DNA of 64,000 nucleotides from Rotaria socialis (GCA_905331475.1 CAJNYU010001115.1:1-64000); one strand, 5' to 3'. Positions 1-12,318 are shown, numbered from the stretch's first letter. Made by a program: numbers and translations. The notes: generated from the sequence alone by a model not told the origin.

Positions 1-145
1 GGCGGTCCTGGTGTCCTGTCCTGCCCTGTCCTGGAGGGCAGGATGAGATTTCGATTTTTGTCCTGCCCTGACGCCCGCCAAGGCCAAAGTAGCCAGCAGA
101 ACAGGTAAGGACAGGACAAAAAAGCTTGTCCTGTGCACGTCTCTG
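1..145. mobile_element. hAT-like MITE, right end (left end outside window)
   Basis: The stretch is packed with direct and inverted copies of the word TGTCCTG/CAGGACA. It ends in TGCACGTCTCTG, whose reverse complement CAGAGACGTGCA has the CAGNG start usual for hAT terminal inverted repeats. The same terminus recurs at 379-390. The left end and target duplication are not visible, so the family call rests on the terminus and the internal motif repetition. Confidence 0.5.
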
Positions 146-305
146 AATTTGAAAATTATATCAAATAGATTATTTCTAAAATTACTAATAGTAATGTTTA
201 TTTTGATCAACAATAGCTAGCGTTCGAACTCATAATTAGTCTTTAGTCACTAGCAAAACCGGAAGAAATGAGTAACACTAACCGGGATACGTCTTTAACG
301 TATTG

Positions 306-390
306 TCCTGTCGCCCGCCAGGACACAAAAAGCCAACAGGACAAGCCAGGACAGGATAAGATTTCGATTTTTGTCCTGTGCACGTCTCTG
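306..390. mobile_element. hAT-like MITE, second partial copy
   Basis: This is a shortened relative of the element at 1-145. It shares the GATTTCGATTTTTGTCCTG block and the identical TGCACGTCTCTG terminus. Coding sequence of the broken coiled-coil gene starts directly after base 390, so the element has probably cut off that gene's 5' part. The interval 146-305 between the two copies shows no gene. Confidence 0.45.
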
Positions 391-2994
391 ATGCAGACAG
401 AGAAGTTCTTGAAAATTATATGATTCTATTGAGAACTGCTAAAGAAACAACAATGCTTCAAGATGAAATTTGTAGATATATAGAAGTTATGAAAATAAAA
501 AATAATGTTTCTATTGAAACGATAAAATATTTAAATGTAATCTATGATGAATTTATTGGAAAAATTATGAAATATTTTGACGAGATTAATCTAAGAATTA
601 AGGAGCTTGTTGAAAAACATGGACACTACGCGCTCGAACATGTCGAACAATTAGTTATTCAATTGAAAATGATTCATGAATTGCCCGATATAGCAGGAAA
701 AACTAGCCGAACATTTATCGTATTATAGAGAATATACGTGGATATATGGAGCAATTGCAAAAAGATTCTGAGGAATTATTTTTTTCTCTTTCTCATCAAT
801 CCGGAGTGATCGATTTGCGGCCACTTTCTCGATCGCTATTACGTTTGAAAAAGACCGAATGGATTGATCGAATCCTTCCAGGTACTTATCATTCGATGAT
901 ACAGTATATTCGAGAAGAATTAGAAGAACGTGCCAATCGGTTAGAACATTCGCTGAGTAATTTAGATTTTAGTTTAAAATATCCTCTAAATGTTCTTTTA
1001 GCACAGGAAACTCTTGACAAAATCGAATCGATGAAGGTTTAAGAAAAAATTACTCCAGAGTTGAAGGCATATCGAGATCGAATCAATGAATGCTATATTA
1101 AGAATACGAGCGCAGTTTTCGATCATATACGGAGAACTTTCAATTTAGCCGTCAAAACTGTGGATTATCTAAAACAACAATTGATCGAGTTAGAACAAAT
1201 AAAAAACGAATATATTCAGTTGTATCCAGCTCACATTTATTTACAAAAATTAGGATATTCAGATATAAATCTATTAAATCAGGAAATTGAAAATTTAAGA
1301 ATACGATTGCAGCTATCTGAGACGCAGTTGAATAAATATTTACAACAGAATATAAACTCGGACATTGAAATGCTCAAAGAAACTATGGCAAAAACTCAGG
1401 AAAATTATGACACGCTGTTAAAACAAATTGAAGACATGCGCACAAAGTTTAGAAATGATTTGAATCGTCTTGAATCAATCAAGAAACATTATGCTTCTTT
1501 ATTAGGTTCAAGCGATTTGATTTGCCCTAAAGAAACTGATTTCCTACAAGAGAAAGGACATAAAAGTTATGAATTGTTAGAGAAAACTATTGAAAACAGA
1601 AAGAGAATTCTTATTGACTATGAGAACCATAAGCAAATATATTATTTTTGAGGACAAATTCGATGGTCTTGAAGCAAATAATGCCTTACTATACTTATGT
1701 AATTGCGAGAACGCAGAGCATCATCGTGTCAAAAAGATGGCAGCAGATATGAATGAGTATCAGGGAAATTATATAGGAGAGTATGGTGATTTCCTCGACA
1801 AAGAAATCAAGAGAAATTTCAAGCATATAACTAAGCTTGAGCAGAGTGACCTTAGTCAGTATTCAGAAGATTTAAATAGTTATTTTCAAGCATTATCTTC
1901 TCTTGATAGATATGAACTCGTTTTCGAAAGTCGACAAGGAGGCAACAAAATAGAGCATTGGCATCGAGAATTTTTTAATTATTATCATTTTCTTGAGAAT
2001 CATATTGAGGTATGTAAAATTTCTGGTAAAAATGAAGAGTTAAAAAATCTCTTGATTATTGCTCAAGCTTTGAGCTGTTTAGCTCGTGTCTGTAAAGTTA
2101 TATTCAAAGATAATGGATTTCGAGTTTTATACTGGCAGTATCGACTTGGCATTGCTAAAAGCTCTCGAGAAGCTTATAAACAGGCGATGGATTATCTATT
2201 CAAGGGAGACTATACAAGTGCAGATCTAGCACTATCTGATATTGTTGAAAAATTGCCCGATTCGACATTTTTAAAACAGATCAAATATGAATTACAGTTG
2301 TCTCTTGAAAAATTAATTGGATTTACCGAAACTTCTGCACACTGGTTGGATGGGAAAATCGAACGAGACGAAGACAATTGAGATAAAATCAGAGAAATTA
2401 ATGAAAATATGGAAAAAATCAGAATAGTGCTGAATCGACATTATATTAAGGACTAACTAGATGATCAAACGAAAATTGTTCTTCTAAACTTTGAAAGTAA
2501 AACCGATCAAATTTTAGCAACAGCCATTTTAAACGGAATTAAGAATATTGAACTATTTATTAGTAATAATCATTTTCTTCCGGCTGAGCAATGTATGAAA
2601 AATCTTATGTGCACAGCATGGATTAATCAGTCATTGTGAATTGAAATCGGTAGATAAAAAACTGGAAGAATTACAAGCAAGATTTAATACACTACATATT
2701 GAAATTTTGCAACGTTGTGACTTTACAGATATTGACAATTATTGTATTAATCCACCTAAAGATCTTTTTTCTCAATTAAAAAAGGCTGTTTCAGGTGGCT
2801 ATGCTAAATATACATCAATTTCTAATACTTTAATGGAAAAACTTCGATTAAATTTTAGTCTAGCTATAGATAAAGTACGTGAAATTTCTTCGAACGATCG
2901 CTCTACTAAAGTACGCTCAATCAAAGTTGCATTTCTCTTTTTACCAGAAGAATTAAAAACAGTATTTCAAGCACACATAGATGAGTTGAATTAA
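391..2994 (+). pseudogene. Broken coiled-coil protein gene, function unknown
   Basis: Five open segments (391-728, 746-1042, 1061-1651, about 1650-2381, 2641-2994) read as one long acidic, lysine- and glutamate-rich helical protein of more than 800 residues. There are frame changes near 700-745 and near 1650. In-frame stops lie near 1040 and 2380, and a further run of frame after 2382 reaches stops near 2456 and 2638. Heptad-like stretches dominate (for example residues encoded at 1061-1651). I do not recognise a catalytic domain. The apparent start codon at 378 lies inside the MITE terminus, so the true N-terminus is missing. A degenerate member of a lineage-specific family is the likeliest reading. 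Real but very short introns could explain the frame changes, but not the in-frame stops. Confidence 0.6.
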
Positions 2995-3269
2995 TTGAAT
3001 ATCTTTCAAAGAAAAATATGACGGTAACAATGTTTAATAACAAAAAAAAAGCTATTAACATTTCCGAAATCATTAATAAGAATACAAATTTGTTGCATTT
3101 ACGAATATCCTCAGCATTTTGAATAAGATAGTTGGGATTTCATGTCATAAAAAGGAAACAGTCATGTTATCAATAGATTTTATTTTTATTTTAGAGGAAA
3201 TTCTTTATTATATTTTGTAACAAAAAAAATGTTTTAATGAAAAATTGACGAAAACGTTTGTGGTGGTCA

Positions 3270-3800
3270 TTTTTGTGTACTCAAAAAAAAAAGAGTACAC
3301 TATAGAATCGGTCAGTGTGTCCGGCCGTTTATTCGATAGCTCCTCACAATTATATTCGATTGAGCTGAAATTTTGTGCACAGAATTGTCTCATCAATATC
3401 TAGGTCGAGTTCGAAGATGAAAAGGATCCGTCAAGAAATGGCTGAGATATCGAAAAAATTGTCATTTTTGATCAGACCATCCCTGAGCGGGACTACAGGG
3501 ATTTTTCAAAAAAAACTTTTTTTCTCAGAATTACCCACAACATATATACATCGACTCAGTTTTTAACGCTGATTCTAAATCTGATATTAGCTTTGAACGA
3601 TATCGTAGCTTTATAACGAAATATTGCCTGAAAAACGTCTCAAAATGCACAAAAACTGCATCCAGAAATCAAATTGGCTAGTTTCTCATGATAATTTTCG
3701 TGTTCAGACATTCTAGAATGACTCATATGTCCCATGCACTTTTTGCAGTACACATAACTCTCGGATGAAATCTGAAGTTTCCACATTTTCTTGAGTTAAC
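3270..3800 (+). repeat. Dispersed repeat R1, copy 1
   Basis: It begins with a small hairpin (GTGTACTC, A-run, GAGTACAC at 3275-3300), then GGTCAGTGTGTCCGGCCG, a segment containing GAGCTGAAATTTTG, and a segment with AAAAAATTGTCATTTTTGA. The same order of blocks is found at 61277-61632 and, inverted and shorter, at 31802-31952. The short open frame at 3375-3566 lies within the repeat and is not taken as a gene. No coding function is visible. Confidence 0.7.
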
Positions 3801-3929
3801 TTTGTATGTACAGTGTATGTGCTTTTTTTCTGAAAACTTATTTGCCAACTCTTTTCTTTTTTGTACTTGTTCGAATTGTGTGATTTATTATTATTATTTA
3901 TTCTGACTGCGATTATTTAATGCTGTTTT

Positions 3930-3969
3930 GGGTGTGGGTAAATTCCCGTTCATGTCAACCCACACCCTC
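3930..3969. repeat. Telomere-like hairpin 1
   Basis: GGGTGTGGG (3930-3938) is followed after about 20 nt by CCCACACCCTC (3959-3969). The arms are inverted copies of TGTGGG-type repeat and can pair. Similar paired tracts lie at 12319-12380, 23560-23621 and 31138-31222. Confidence 0.6.
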
Positions 3970-4165
3970 TCGTACTTTTTTTTTGTAAAAACCTCAGCGT
4001 TTACACTATTGTGTTATTTTTATAAGTATTAGTGTTTGCTATTGGAAGTAACTGAAATCGAGAAAATAATAATTGGAAGATAAATAAATATATTATGTTA
4101 TATAAATTCCATCTTGTTTATTCTTAAAATTTGGTATGCAAAAGAAAACAACAATTTGATTCGTG

Positions 4166-4465
4166 CAGAGATGGGCAAGTCAAGTCATTTTTGACTTAAA
4201 ACCAGTCAAGTCAAGTCAAAAATGACTTGACTTGACTTGACTTGGAATTTTCTTGGACTGAACTATGACTTGACTTGACTTGACTTGAAATTCTCAAAAA
4301 ATGACTTGACTTGACTTGAAAGTATGTTGAACAAGTCATGACTTGACTTGACTTGACTTGAAATTATTGTAAGCAAATCATGACTTGACTTGACTTGACT
4401 TGAAATTTTCAAAAAATGACTTGACTTGACTTGAGTCGGAAAAAAGGCTGACTTGCCCATCTCTG
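4166..4465. mobile_element. hAT MITE with intact ends and 8-bp target duplication
   Basis: The left terminus CAGAGATGGGCAAGTC (from 4166) is mirrored at the right end by GACTTGCCCATCTCTG (to 4465). The flanks 4158-4165 and 4466-4473 are the identical octamer GATTCGTG, as expected for a hAT target-site duplication. The interior is almost entirely tandem and inverted CAAGT/ACTTG words, split into several blocks by short unique spacers. No transposase is encoded; the open frame on the minus strand is a by-product of the repeat. It is non-autonomous and probably fairly young, given the perfect duplication. Confidence 0.9.
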
Positions 4466-4830
4466 GATTCGTGGGTGTAGTTGTTGTATCTTAATCCAAA
4501 CCACATCCATCATCTACCGTGCACGAAGAAAAACTAAATGATGCGCTTCAAAATGATCACCAACATGAAGAGTAAAATTTTGAAGACCTTTATATTCATC
4601 AATTTTATCAATGTTTCAAATTCGATATTAGTTATTTTGAATTCATTTCTTAAGATTTTTTTCTTGCTTTTCTATATTGTGCCTAGAAATATGAAATGGG
4701 TGTCGATGTAGTTACAGAAAATACACCAACACACCACATCCTCGTCCTCTTCTTTTATCGAATATAAATAAACTCAGCATCTTTATTTGTGACGGTCAAT
4801 GCCCTTGAATAACAACAGCAAAGGCTTATG

Positions 4831-7740
4831 TTATGTAAATGTTTTACACTTCTTTCTAATACATTCCAGATTGCGTCGAAAAAGTTGCAAATCAGGGTAA
4901 TTTGACGACAACGTAATCTGGCCAATATCGACGGCTTGTTGACAATAGCAAAGTGCTTTCAAATAGTCTCCTGTTTTGACATATACTGATGCAATATTAT
5001 TGTACGAGATAGCTAAATCTAGATGATTATGAAGAAGGTATTTCTGATCGATTTCCAGCTGCTTTTCATAAAGTGAAATTGCCTTCGAATACTCCCCAAT
5101 ACTAGTGTACGCTGAGCCCATGTTGTTGTAGATAGTAGCTATTGTTGGATGATGAGACAACTGCGACTGTTGCATGATTTCTAGTGCTTTCTCAAGGACC
5201 TATATGGCCTCTAAATACGTACACATATTATTGTAAGTCAAATCAATATTATTGTAGGAAAAAGCCAAAGAAAGATGGTTGAGAGGTAAATTCTTTTTGT
5301 GAATTTCCAGTGCTCTCTCATGGAAGGAAAGTGCTTTTGAATATTCTTGTAGTTTGTCATAGATCGTATCCATGTTGTTGTAAAGCGCAGCCAAACTCGA
5401 GTGATCTTCTGGAAAGGATTCCAGTGTAGTTTTCAATGACTTTTCATAGAAAGAAAGTGCTTCTGAGTATTCTCCAAGGTTAGCATTAATTAAACCAATG
5501 CTATTGTAGAAGAGAGCCAATGAGAGATGATTTAACGGTAGACTTTTTTGATGGGTTTCAATAGCTTTCTTACAAAAAGATAGCGCTTTAGAGTATTCCA
5601 CAATTAGGTAATATATTCCTGCGATATTGTGATATGAAGCAGCCAAATTAGGATGATCAAGGCCGAGAGATTTTCTTGCAATGTATATTGCTGTTTCGTA
5701 GAACGACAGAGCTCTTGAATATTCACCCATTTCTCCATAAATAAGAGCAAGGTGGTTGTAGAAACAAGCCAATGATGCATGATTGAGAGGGACGTGTTTC
5801 GGTTTCACTTTCAATGCTTTTTCACAATAAAAGTTTGCTTTGGAATACTCGCCCAACGCTTCATAAACTAAACCGATGTTGTTATACTTGCTTAGCAACT
5901 CAAAATGATCTTCAGGGAGAACTTTTTCGTTTATTTTCAGTGCTTTCTCGTAGAATGATAAGGCTTGAGGATGTTCTCCCATAGTATGGTACATCAAACC
6001 AATATTGTTATAGGAGAGTGAGAGCGATGGATGATTCCAAGGAAGAATGTTTTATTTGATCATCAGCGATTTTTCGTTGAAGATAAGTGCTTTCGCATAA
6101 TCACCCATACGATCATAGGTGTAAGCAATATTATCGTAACATCTTCCGATGCTCATATCATCTATAGGAGTGCGTTTCTGAATTTCAAGTACTTTGTCAA
6201 AATATGGCAACCCTTTTGAATAGTCAGCCATGCAATTATGTATCGTACCAATGTTGTTGTAACAATTAGCGAGCTCTACATTATTCGAAGGAAGAGTTTC
6301 TAGTCGGATTGCTATCGCTTTATCATATAATGCAAGCGCCTCCTCATACTGATTTAGGCCAATCTTTGCATATCCCAATTGCTTATAAATATACGCTTTC
6401 ATATTTTCGTTAGATACATTTTCTTCCAGTGTTCTGTATATTTCTTCAGTTTTGGAAAATTTGCTCATTTTAATAATTAGTTTTCCCATCCGATCCCATG
6501 CTATCGAACCTTCTTTAGTTTCTTCTCGCGATCGTTTTGTAAGTAGACTCAGTTGTGGATTGCTATCAGCTGTTTGCTTAAGTTTTACCTGCCATAACCT
6601 ATTAGTGCCGTCAGGTCGTTCAATATCGTCGACATGAAAAACCGAATGCATTGAGAAAAGAATTTCTTTTTCTGACGTGAAGCTGCTTTCACCTCCAAGA
6701 ACAGCGAATGGAACTGATTTAATCGATCGATCAATCGTTATTTCAAATAGAATTCCGATTTGATCGAGATTCATTCGATTACTATCAGCAAAAATGAATG
6801 AAATGTCACGATCTTGACTTGTAGACAAAAAATTATTGAACGATAAGAGTCTTCCGCGTGTTTGAATCAGTTTCTCAAAATCTTCATTTGACAATCATTG
6901 ATCACGATAAACTATTAAAAAGTGTTCCTTATGTTCAGCCAACTGTTTCAAATGAAGTTGCTCAATATAAAGATGAAGATCCCGAATGAAGAAGCTCGTT
7001 TTAAGAATAGTATCCACTTCTAACATGCGTAGGGCTCGGTTAAGCATTGGATAAAGAAAAATTCGCACGTATACCACCATATAGGAGCATGAGAATAATA
7101 GTTGTGTTGAAAATCATCGAGCTTTTTTAACTGACTTAGATTTGTAGTATACATATCGCGACAATAGACGACGAACTCTTCCATATGTTTTGTATCGTAT
7201 GTATCTATTTCCAGTACAATCTCTTTTAACAGATGAGTGTACATAAACAATTGATCGAGTTCATTCAGATTTACATCTATGGGTGATTCGCTCGGTGAAA
7301 TGAAACTAAGTGATATTGAATTTCGATTACACTGCAATGCACCACCCTTAAGTGAGTCATACATGAACGCAATGTCAGTGAAAATACCTTTCACTTTTGG
7401 ATGCTCATTTGTCCGCTGTTCATCGCGAGATTTTTCTCTTACAAAATCCATAAATGGAATCTAGTTGTGGTATGCTATGAATCAAAGGTACTAAACTTTG
7501 TCTGTAATGGTTGGAAACGATAATGAATACCTTTTCATTTGTGATATCTGTGAGAAAGTCAACGCATTCATCGGGATCGGTAAATGTATTCACAGTATTG
7601 ACGATGTCTCGTAGATGAGCAATTAAATCAGAATGATTAACGCATTTATCGATCTCGGCATCAAGCCAGATGAGAAAAAAATGTTGCACTACACGTCGTT
7701 TATCACAGGTATTCATGAGCAACTCGAAGAAGACAATAGC
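4831..7740 (-). pseudogene. Broken TPR protein with ADP-ribosyltransferase-type domain
   Basis: Reading on the minus strand, an N-terminal region (about 7722-7100) of a type I associate with bdelloid TPR/ART proteins is followed by a segment with an FLSTS motif and an EKEIL motif (about 7080-6590). Those motifs resemble the STS and ExE signatures of arginine-type mono-ADP-ribosyltransferases. Downstream are roughly a dozen TPR units of about 42 residues with the kinesin-light-chain-like pattern YNNIG...GEYSKAL...YEKAL (about 6500-4850). The family would act as an NAD-using protein-modifying enzyme with a TPR partner-binding surface. The reading frame is interrupted about five times, so this copy looks dead. 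Introns alone are an unlikely explanation. A fragment of a paralogue lies nearby at 8418-8913 on the other strand. Confidence 0.75.
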
Positions 7741-8417
7741 AATACTAGAATGTAATCAAAATGTTATATTGAGTCTTCTGCCCGTAAAATCATTAACGTT
7801 TATGTGTAACGTTTCGCTTGTTTCGTGTCTAGTTTTAAAATAAAATGTGCACAAAAAGTGTCTTGTGTGATTTCTTCTATCTGATCAATAATTTGCAACT
7901 TTTTTGCTTGGTCTTCTCATCTAACTTCTTTTATTTTACTGTCTTCACACATGATATATATCCTCAAGAGATCTTATAGAACATTGTCAATAATTGTAAT
8001 CTAGCATTTGGCTTATAGAGTATGATTTTCTCTAATTTATAATTACTTACATCAATAATACTTATAAATTGAATGATTTAATTTAAGACATATGATTAAT
8101 TTGGCTTATCGTATCTCTCTGTATTGTTGCCTTTTCGTTACTTTTAGTGGCGTTTTTTTCCAAATAAGTGTTCTTTTGAGAGGCCGTGCATAAAGCAACA
8201 GTAAAAGCATTGACAGAAATGATCAACAAAGAAGAACGGTAGAAAATAAAATCGCCATATCTGACGCGTGGGCACGTACATTTTGCTTAGTTGACTTGAT
8301 AATTATCCGCATTCTCACCATCAATTTAAGATCATCGAAGAAAATTATCGTTCATTCTAATTGTTCTGTGTGTAATGTTGTGAAAACAATGGATTATCAT
8401 TTTACTGAAAAAAAATT
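7741..8417. other. Gene-free spacer between two divergent family members
   Basis: AT-rich sequence without an open frame or repeat that I recognise. It separates the minus-strand TPR/ART pseudogene from the plus-strand fragment, whose 5' ends face each other. Confidence 0.4.
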
Positions 8418-8913
8418 CGGACCATCTATGGCAATATGTAGACGATTTTATAATCGTTTGGCTTGACAATGCACTCAAGTTGAATCAAAATGTTCAGAAG
8501 ATCTTAGACGAATTACAATCAATTTCAATACATGTTCGAACTTTTTCCGAGGCTGAACTTTGTTTTGATTATATCACCCACTTAAAAGATGAACGTGTGA
8601 TTCTTATTCTCTCTACACCACTAGATGATGAGACACTGTATCAGCTATTTATATATTATGCTTGCCCGATATAGCCATGATTGGTGGTCAACGTAAAAAA
8701 ATAAGAAAACTGAAAGGTTCTACTTCAGACATTGGCCAACTGATTGAACAGATTCGGTTCGATGTGCGACGGTGCGAATACGATTTAATTGACTTCAAAA
8801 CTCTGTCAGCATCATATTTAGCTGCTAGTTTTACTGGAAATCCTAATAAACAAGTAATTTTCATTCATGCATTGTCAATTACTGAAAGAGATATTCTTGA
8901 AACTCAACGATGA
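8418..8913 (+). pseudogene. N-terminal fragment of a TPR/ART-type family member
   Basis: The translation contains DDFIIVWLDNAL, a FDYITHLKDERVILILS segment and a GGQRKKIRKLKG segment. These correspond in order and spacing to the N-terminal part of the gene at 4831-7740 (IWLDAEIDK, VDFLTDITNEKVFIIVS). Neither the transferase motifs nor the TPRs follow; the frame stops after IHALSITERDILETQR. The reading is interrupted once near the middle. Identity to its neighbour is low, so it is an old divergent copy rather than a recent local duplicate. Confidence 0.55.
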
Positions 8914-9004
8914 CAACACATCGGAGTTGGCGTGGACTTGACCTTATGAGACACATCCACACCCGATGATACTCGCATAGTGTGTTTTTTTTTAATCTGC
9001 CATA

Positions 9005-9288
9005 CACTGAAAAACAAAATAGCACCACACGGAACCAAGAAAGTTTCGAATTTTCTCACTGAACTTTAAAATGGTTCCGCAGACACTACAAAATTTAAAA
9101 AGGGTTTCGAGGTTTGAAACGAATTCTGAACCTTTTTTAGGTTTCGTAGGTTTTCCACAAACCTTCGAAAAAGTTTCCTGGACTCTTGATAATAATTTTG
9201 AGACTATCTTGGGCTTTTACGAAACCTTTTTGAGGGTTTAGAATTCGTTTCAAAAATGGTTCCGTATGGTGCTATTTTTTTCCCAGTG
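9005..9288. mobile_element. TA-flanked MITE, family C copy 1
   Basis: Terminal inverted repeats CACTGAAAAAC.../...TTTTCCCAGTG are flanked by TA on both sides (9003-9004, 9289-9290), as in Tc1/mariner-type insertion. The 284-bp interior is a patchwork of CGAAACCTT/AAGGTTTCG and CGGAACC/GGTTCCG words in both orientations, making it nearly self-complementary. Copies lie at 24078-24340 (one-ended) and 33415-33688. There is no coding capacity. Confidence 0.85.
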
Positions 9289-9290
9289 TA

Positions 9291-10336
9291 TAATAATATT
9301 AAATTCCCACTTTCTTCTCTACTCTCTCTTAGTGCTTAAAAACTAATAATTGATATGCTAGTGTAAACGCTTCAGAGCGTCACACATTCCAATAAACGCA
9401 TAATAAAAAAATATATAGTGAACGAATTTATCATCGATACATTTCAGTAAATTTTTCCCTTCTACATTCAAAAAGTACTTTTGAGTCGATACACCCATGC
9501 TCAAATTGCAAAACTTGTTGTTCTTTTCTTTTATCATTCTCATCGATACATTTCTAATGAATGCTTTTCTCTTATGATGCCTTCTTATATTTCTTTCATC
9601 AAATTGATATATAACGTGCTAAAGTAGTGGATGCTTTTTTTCTTGTCACGTCTTTCAATGCTGAATAAATGAAACTGATAAAAATAAACTAACTGCATAT
9701 GAATAACATGCAAAGTAGAGTAAATGATGATACTTCTTCACACTTTTGTTTGTTACTCAATAAAAACGTTGAACAGCATTCTTTCTTAGTCCATGCTAAC
9801 CTCACTAAACTTCTTTAGACGGAAACGGTCACAAACACGTCGAACAATATGAGACGTGACATTTCGATGTTTTTCAATCGGTTATTGGTTTGAATCCAAG
9901 AGGCAGAATAGGATGGGAATATGAACAACTCTTCAATGAAATTAACAATTGCAATTATGAATCGACTGCTGCTATAAGTTTCTAGAATAAGCTCAACTAT
10001 ACAAATAGATATGATGGGTGGTTTTAGACAATAATAATTTCAATAATGAATTCGTCTCGCGCAAGGTGTCAAATGTATGTATTGGATTATTTTTGTATTA
10101 AAACTTTTGCGTCGAAGTATTTTTTTCTCAAGCTAAAGATCGTATTCACTAATTGAACACATTATCTGAGAATAAGTAAAGAACGGCAAATTCTCATGGT
10201 ATCATATTGAAATGTAATTAATATATATATATATATTCATATATTTTAATGAGTTCTAGTTATTCTATTTCTTTACATACTACCATAGACCATCAGTATT
10301 ATAAACACAACATTTCTTACTGAACTTCAATGCAAT
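9291..10336. other. Gene-free interval
   Basis: No exon, repeat family or RNA that I can support. It contains a short (TA)n run near 10219-10235 upstream of the GPCR gene; the promoter is presumably here but I cannot pinpoint it. Confidence 0.4.
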
Positions 10337-11367
10337 ATGCTACCAAATGCATCTTTTACGATCATTAATCTTATTAATATTAGTTTCAGTATCTTAATTA
10401 CAAGTCTTGTACTAATCATCGTGATCAGTCATTTACGAAAGCATCGAGATGTAACACTTCTTCTAGTAGCTAATAGCTACGCAGCTATATTTGTTTTATC
10501 TATTGTTCTTCTCATTGCATACTTTTATATTCTCTTGGCAGACATAAATGGTTTCTCAAATTCAGATTTTCCCCAATCTACCCTTTGCATGTTGGAAGGA
10601 TATCTAATGTATGGAGCATTTGGTTGTTGTTATATGACATTTGTTCTTCAGGCCCTCTACCGATTGAGCCGTGTGGTGTTTAACCAGCATCGCATCTTTC
10701 AGGTTCGTACAATTTTATAGCTCAAAATACATTTTAGCGTTGCTTGTTCTAATGAGATAACACTCTAAACGTCTTCTACTTCTAGGCATTTTCGTTCAAT
10801 TTGGTTCTAATCTTCATACAATGGATTATTTATTTCACTGGTTTTTTCTTCTGCTTCATTTGGCCAACTCCACTATTTTCTCTTCATGTACTTGCTTATT
10901 ATTGTGGCATTAGATATATCGACATACGTGGAATTATTTTCCTCGTGATAACTATTTATTCACTTCCCATCGTTCTAGTGATTCTAATTTATTTTCGTCT
11001 TATATTTTTTATGCGTAATCAAATACCACAGTTCTCACAAGTACAACGTAGAATACGTGCTCAACGTGATCTTGCAGTTACACGACGTATTATTTTCACG
11101 ATTATCGCCATGACTTTGCCTGGCTTACCAAATATTGGTTTTATTTTTCTGTCAAATATACATCTGAATATGGAAGGTTCCTATGAAATGTATCGTATTC
11201 AATGGACTGGTCCTATATTGGCATTTCTAGTACTGAGTATCGCTTTAATATTGATGACACCATCGTTAAAAAATCTAATCATTGCGAAAATGTTCAATCA
11301 ACGAGCTCAAGTGCAACCAACTACGTTGAACACAGCAAAAAATGGTCAAGCGACACTCTCATTTTAA
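10337..11367 (+). CDS. Rhodopsin-class seven-transmembrane receptor
   Basis: There are two exons, 10337-10702 and 10786-11367, joined in phase 0 across an 83-bp GT-AG intron, giving 315 residues. Seven hydrophobic segments are visible. The first two are near residues 11-34 and 45-70, the third contains YMTFVLQALYRLSRVVF, and the last is ILAFLVLSIALILM. A cysteine before helix 3 (STLCMLEG) could pair with one in loop 2 (AYYCGIRY), the usual class A disulphide. The DRY motif after helix 3 is replaced by YRLSR. This is a plasma-membrane receptor coupled to G proteins by family; the ligand is unknown. The C-terminal tail is short. It resembles the many small peptide-receptor-like GPCRs of bdelloids. 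Both exons are uninterrupted, so it looks functional. Confidence 0.85.
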
Positions 11368-11571
11368 TAAGTGTCAGCAAAATCCTGTATGTGTTCATTT
11401 ACACCCTATAGAAACATTAGCTGTTTAAAAATGTAGATTGTTGTATTGTTCTCGTATTGTGTCACTTATTTAGTCGAATATATCGTTCAGTGCCAACACA
11501 ATTTAGCTATTCTAAATTCATCCGTTTTGTTTGCGAACAATACCTACATTAGGAGACTACACTAGAGTCCT

Positions 11572-11690
11572 TTGGGACAAACCTTTTCTTGTCCCGATCC
11601 CGAGTGTGCCGGACAAAAATTTTTTCTAAAAGGTTCCGAAAAGTTCCGTTTGTCCCGGTGATCGAAAAAGAGAAAATATCTTTTCTCTAT
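11572..11690. repeat. Low-complexity element built on GGGACAA/TTGTCCC
   Basis: A short segment with repeated GGGACAA, TTGTCCCG and GTCCCGGTG words, and with TTCCGAAAAGTTCCG inside. Only one plausible edge is visible, and another element begins at 11711. Probably a truncated MITE of the motif-repeating type seen elsewhere in the window. Confidence 0.35.
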
Positions 11691-11710
11691 CACCAATAGG
11701 AAACGTTTAT

Positions 11711-12095
11711 GTCGGAGTTGACTCTAAAATTCAGTTCACTTTGAAAGGCAACTAGGTGACTTCTAAACATAACATATAACTAGATTGGAGTTAATTGAAT
11801 TTACCATTTTAAAGTCAAAGAGGAGACTTTTAACCAGTCATAAAATAATCATTCATAAATAGTGCATAGGAATTTTATGTTTCTACATGTTATTAAATTA
11901 AAATAACTGTTTGACTTTAAAATGGTAAATTCAACTAACTCCAGTCTAGTTATCTGCTATGTTTAGAAGTCACCTAGTTGCCTTTAGAATTGAAAAGCCA
12001 ACCAGCTACATCTTAATTATCTCTTCGATTTTAAAGTCAACTATTTTTTTTCTCAATTGGGGAGTGAACTAGTTGCGTTTAAAGTCAACTCCGAC
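11711..12095. mobile_element. Palindromic MITE, AAAGTCAACT family
   Basis: The left end GTCGGAGTTGACT is mirrored by AGTCAACTCCGAC at the right end. The arms pair over more than 100 bp: AAGGCAACTAGGTGACTTCT at about 11741-11764 against AGAAGTCACCTAGTTGCCTT near 11965-11983. The AAAGTCAACT word is scattered through it in both orientations. The right arm carries an insertion of about 90 bp. There is no open frame. The flanks are TA-rich but I could not fix a target duplication. Confidence 0.7.
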
Positions 12096-12318
12096 ATTTA
12101 TATGCAGGTAAAGTTAATAACTTTTTATTTATTCAATTCAATGTGAGGATATTAAAAGAAATTCATCCTTCAGTAGATGAAAACGATAGACAAAGAAAAA
12201 ACAGTGATTTTTCAAACAGTCTTCTATCATCAACAACACCAAGTAAAAAAAGATAAAAACATCAAATGAAGACGCAACTAATGGCAAAATTTTATAAATA
12301 TTGTTTCTCTAATTTTAG

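Noticed and set aside
4263-4460. 65-codon minus-strand frame of repeated SQVKSS
   Set aside because: It is the CAAGTCAAGT array of the hAT MITE read in one frame; no independent sign of a gene.
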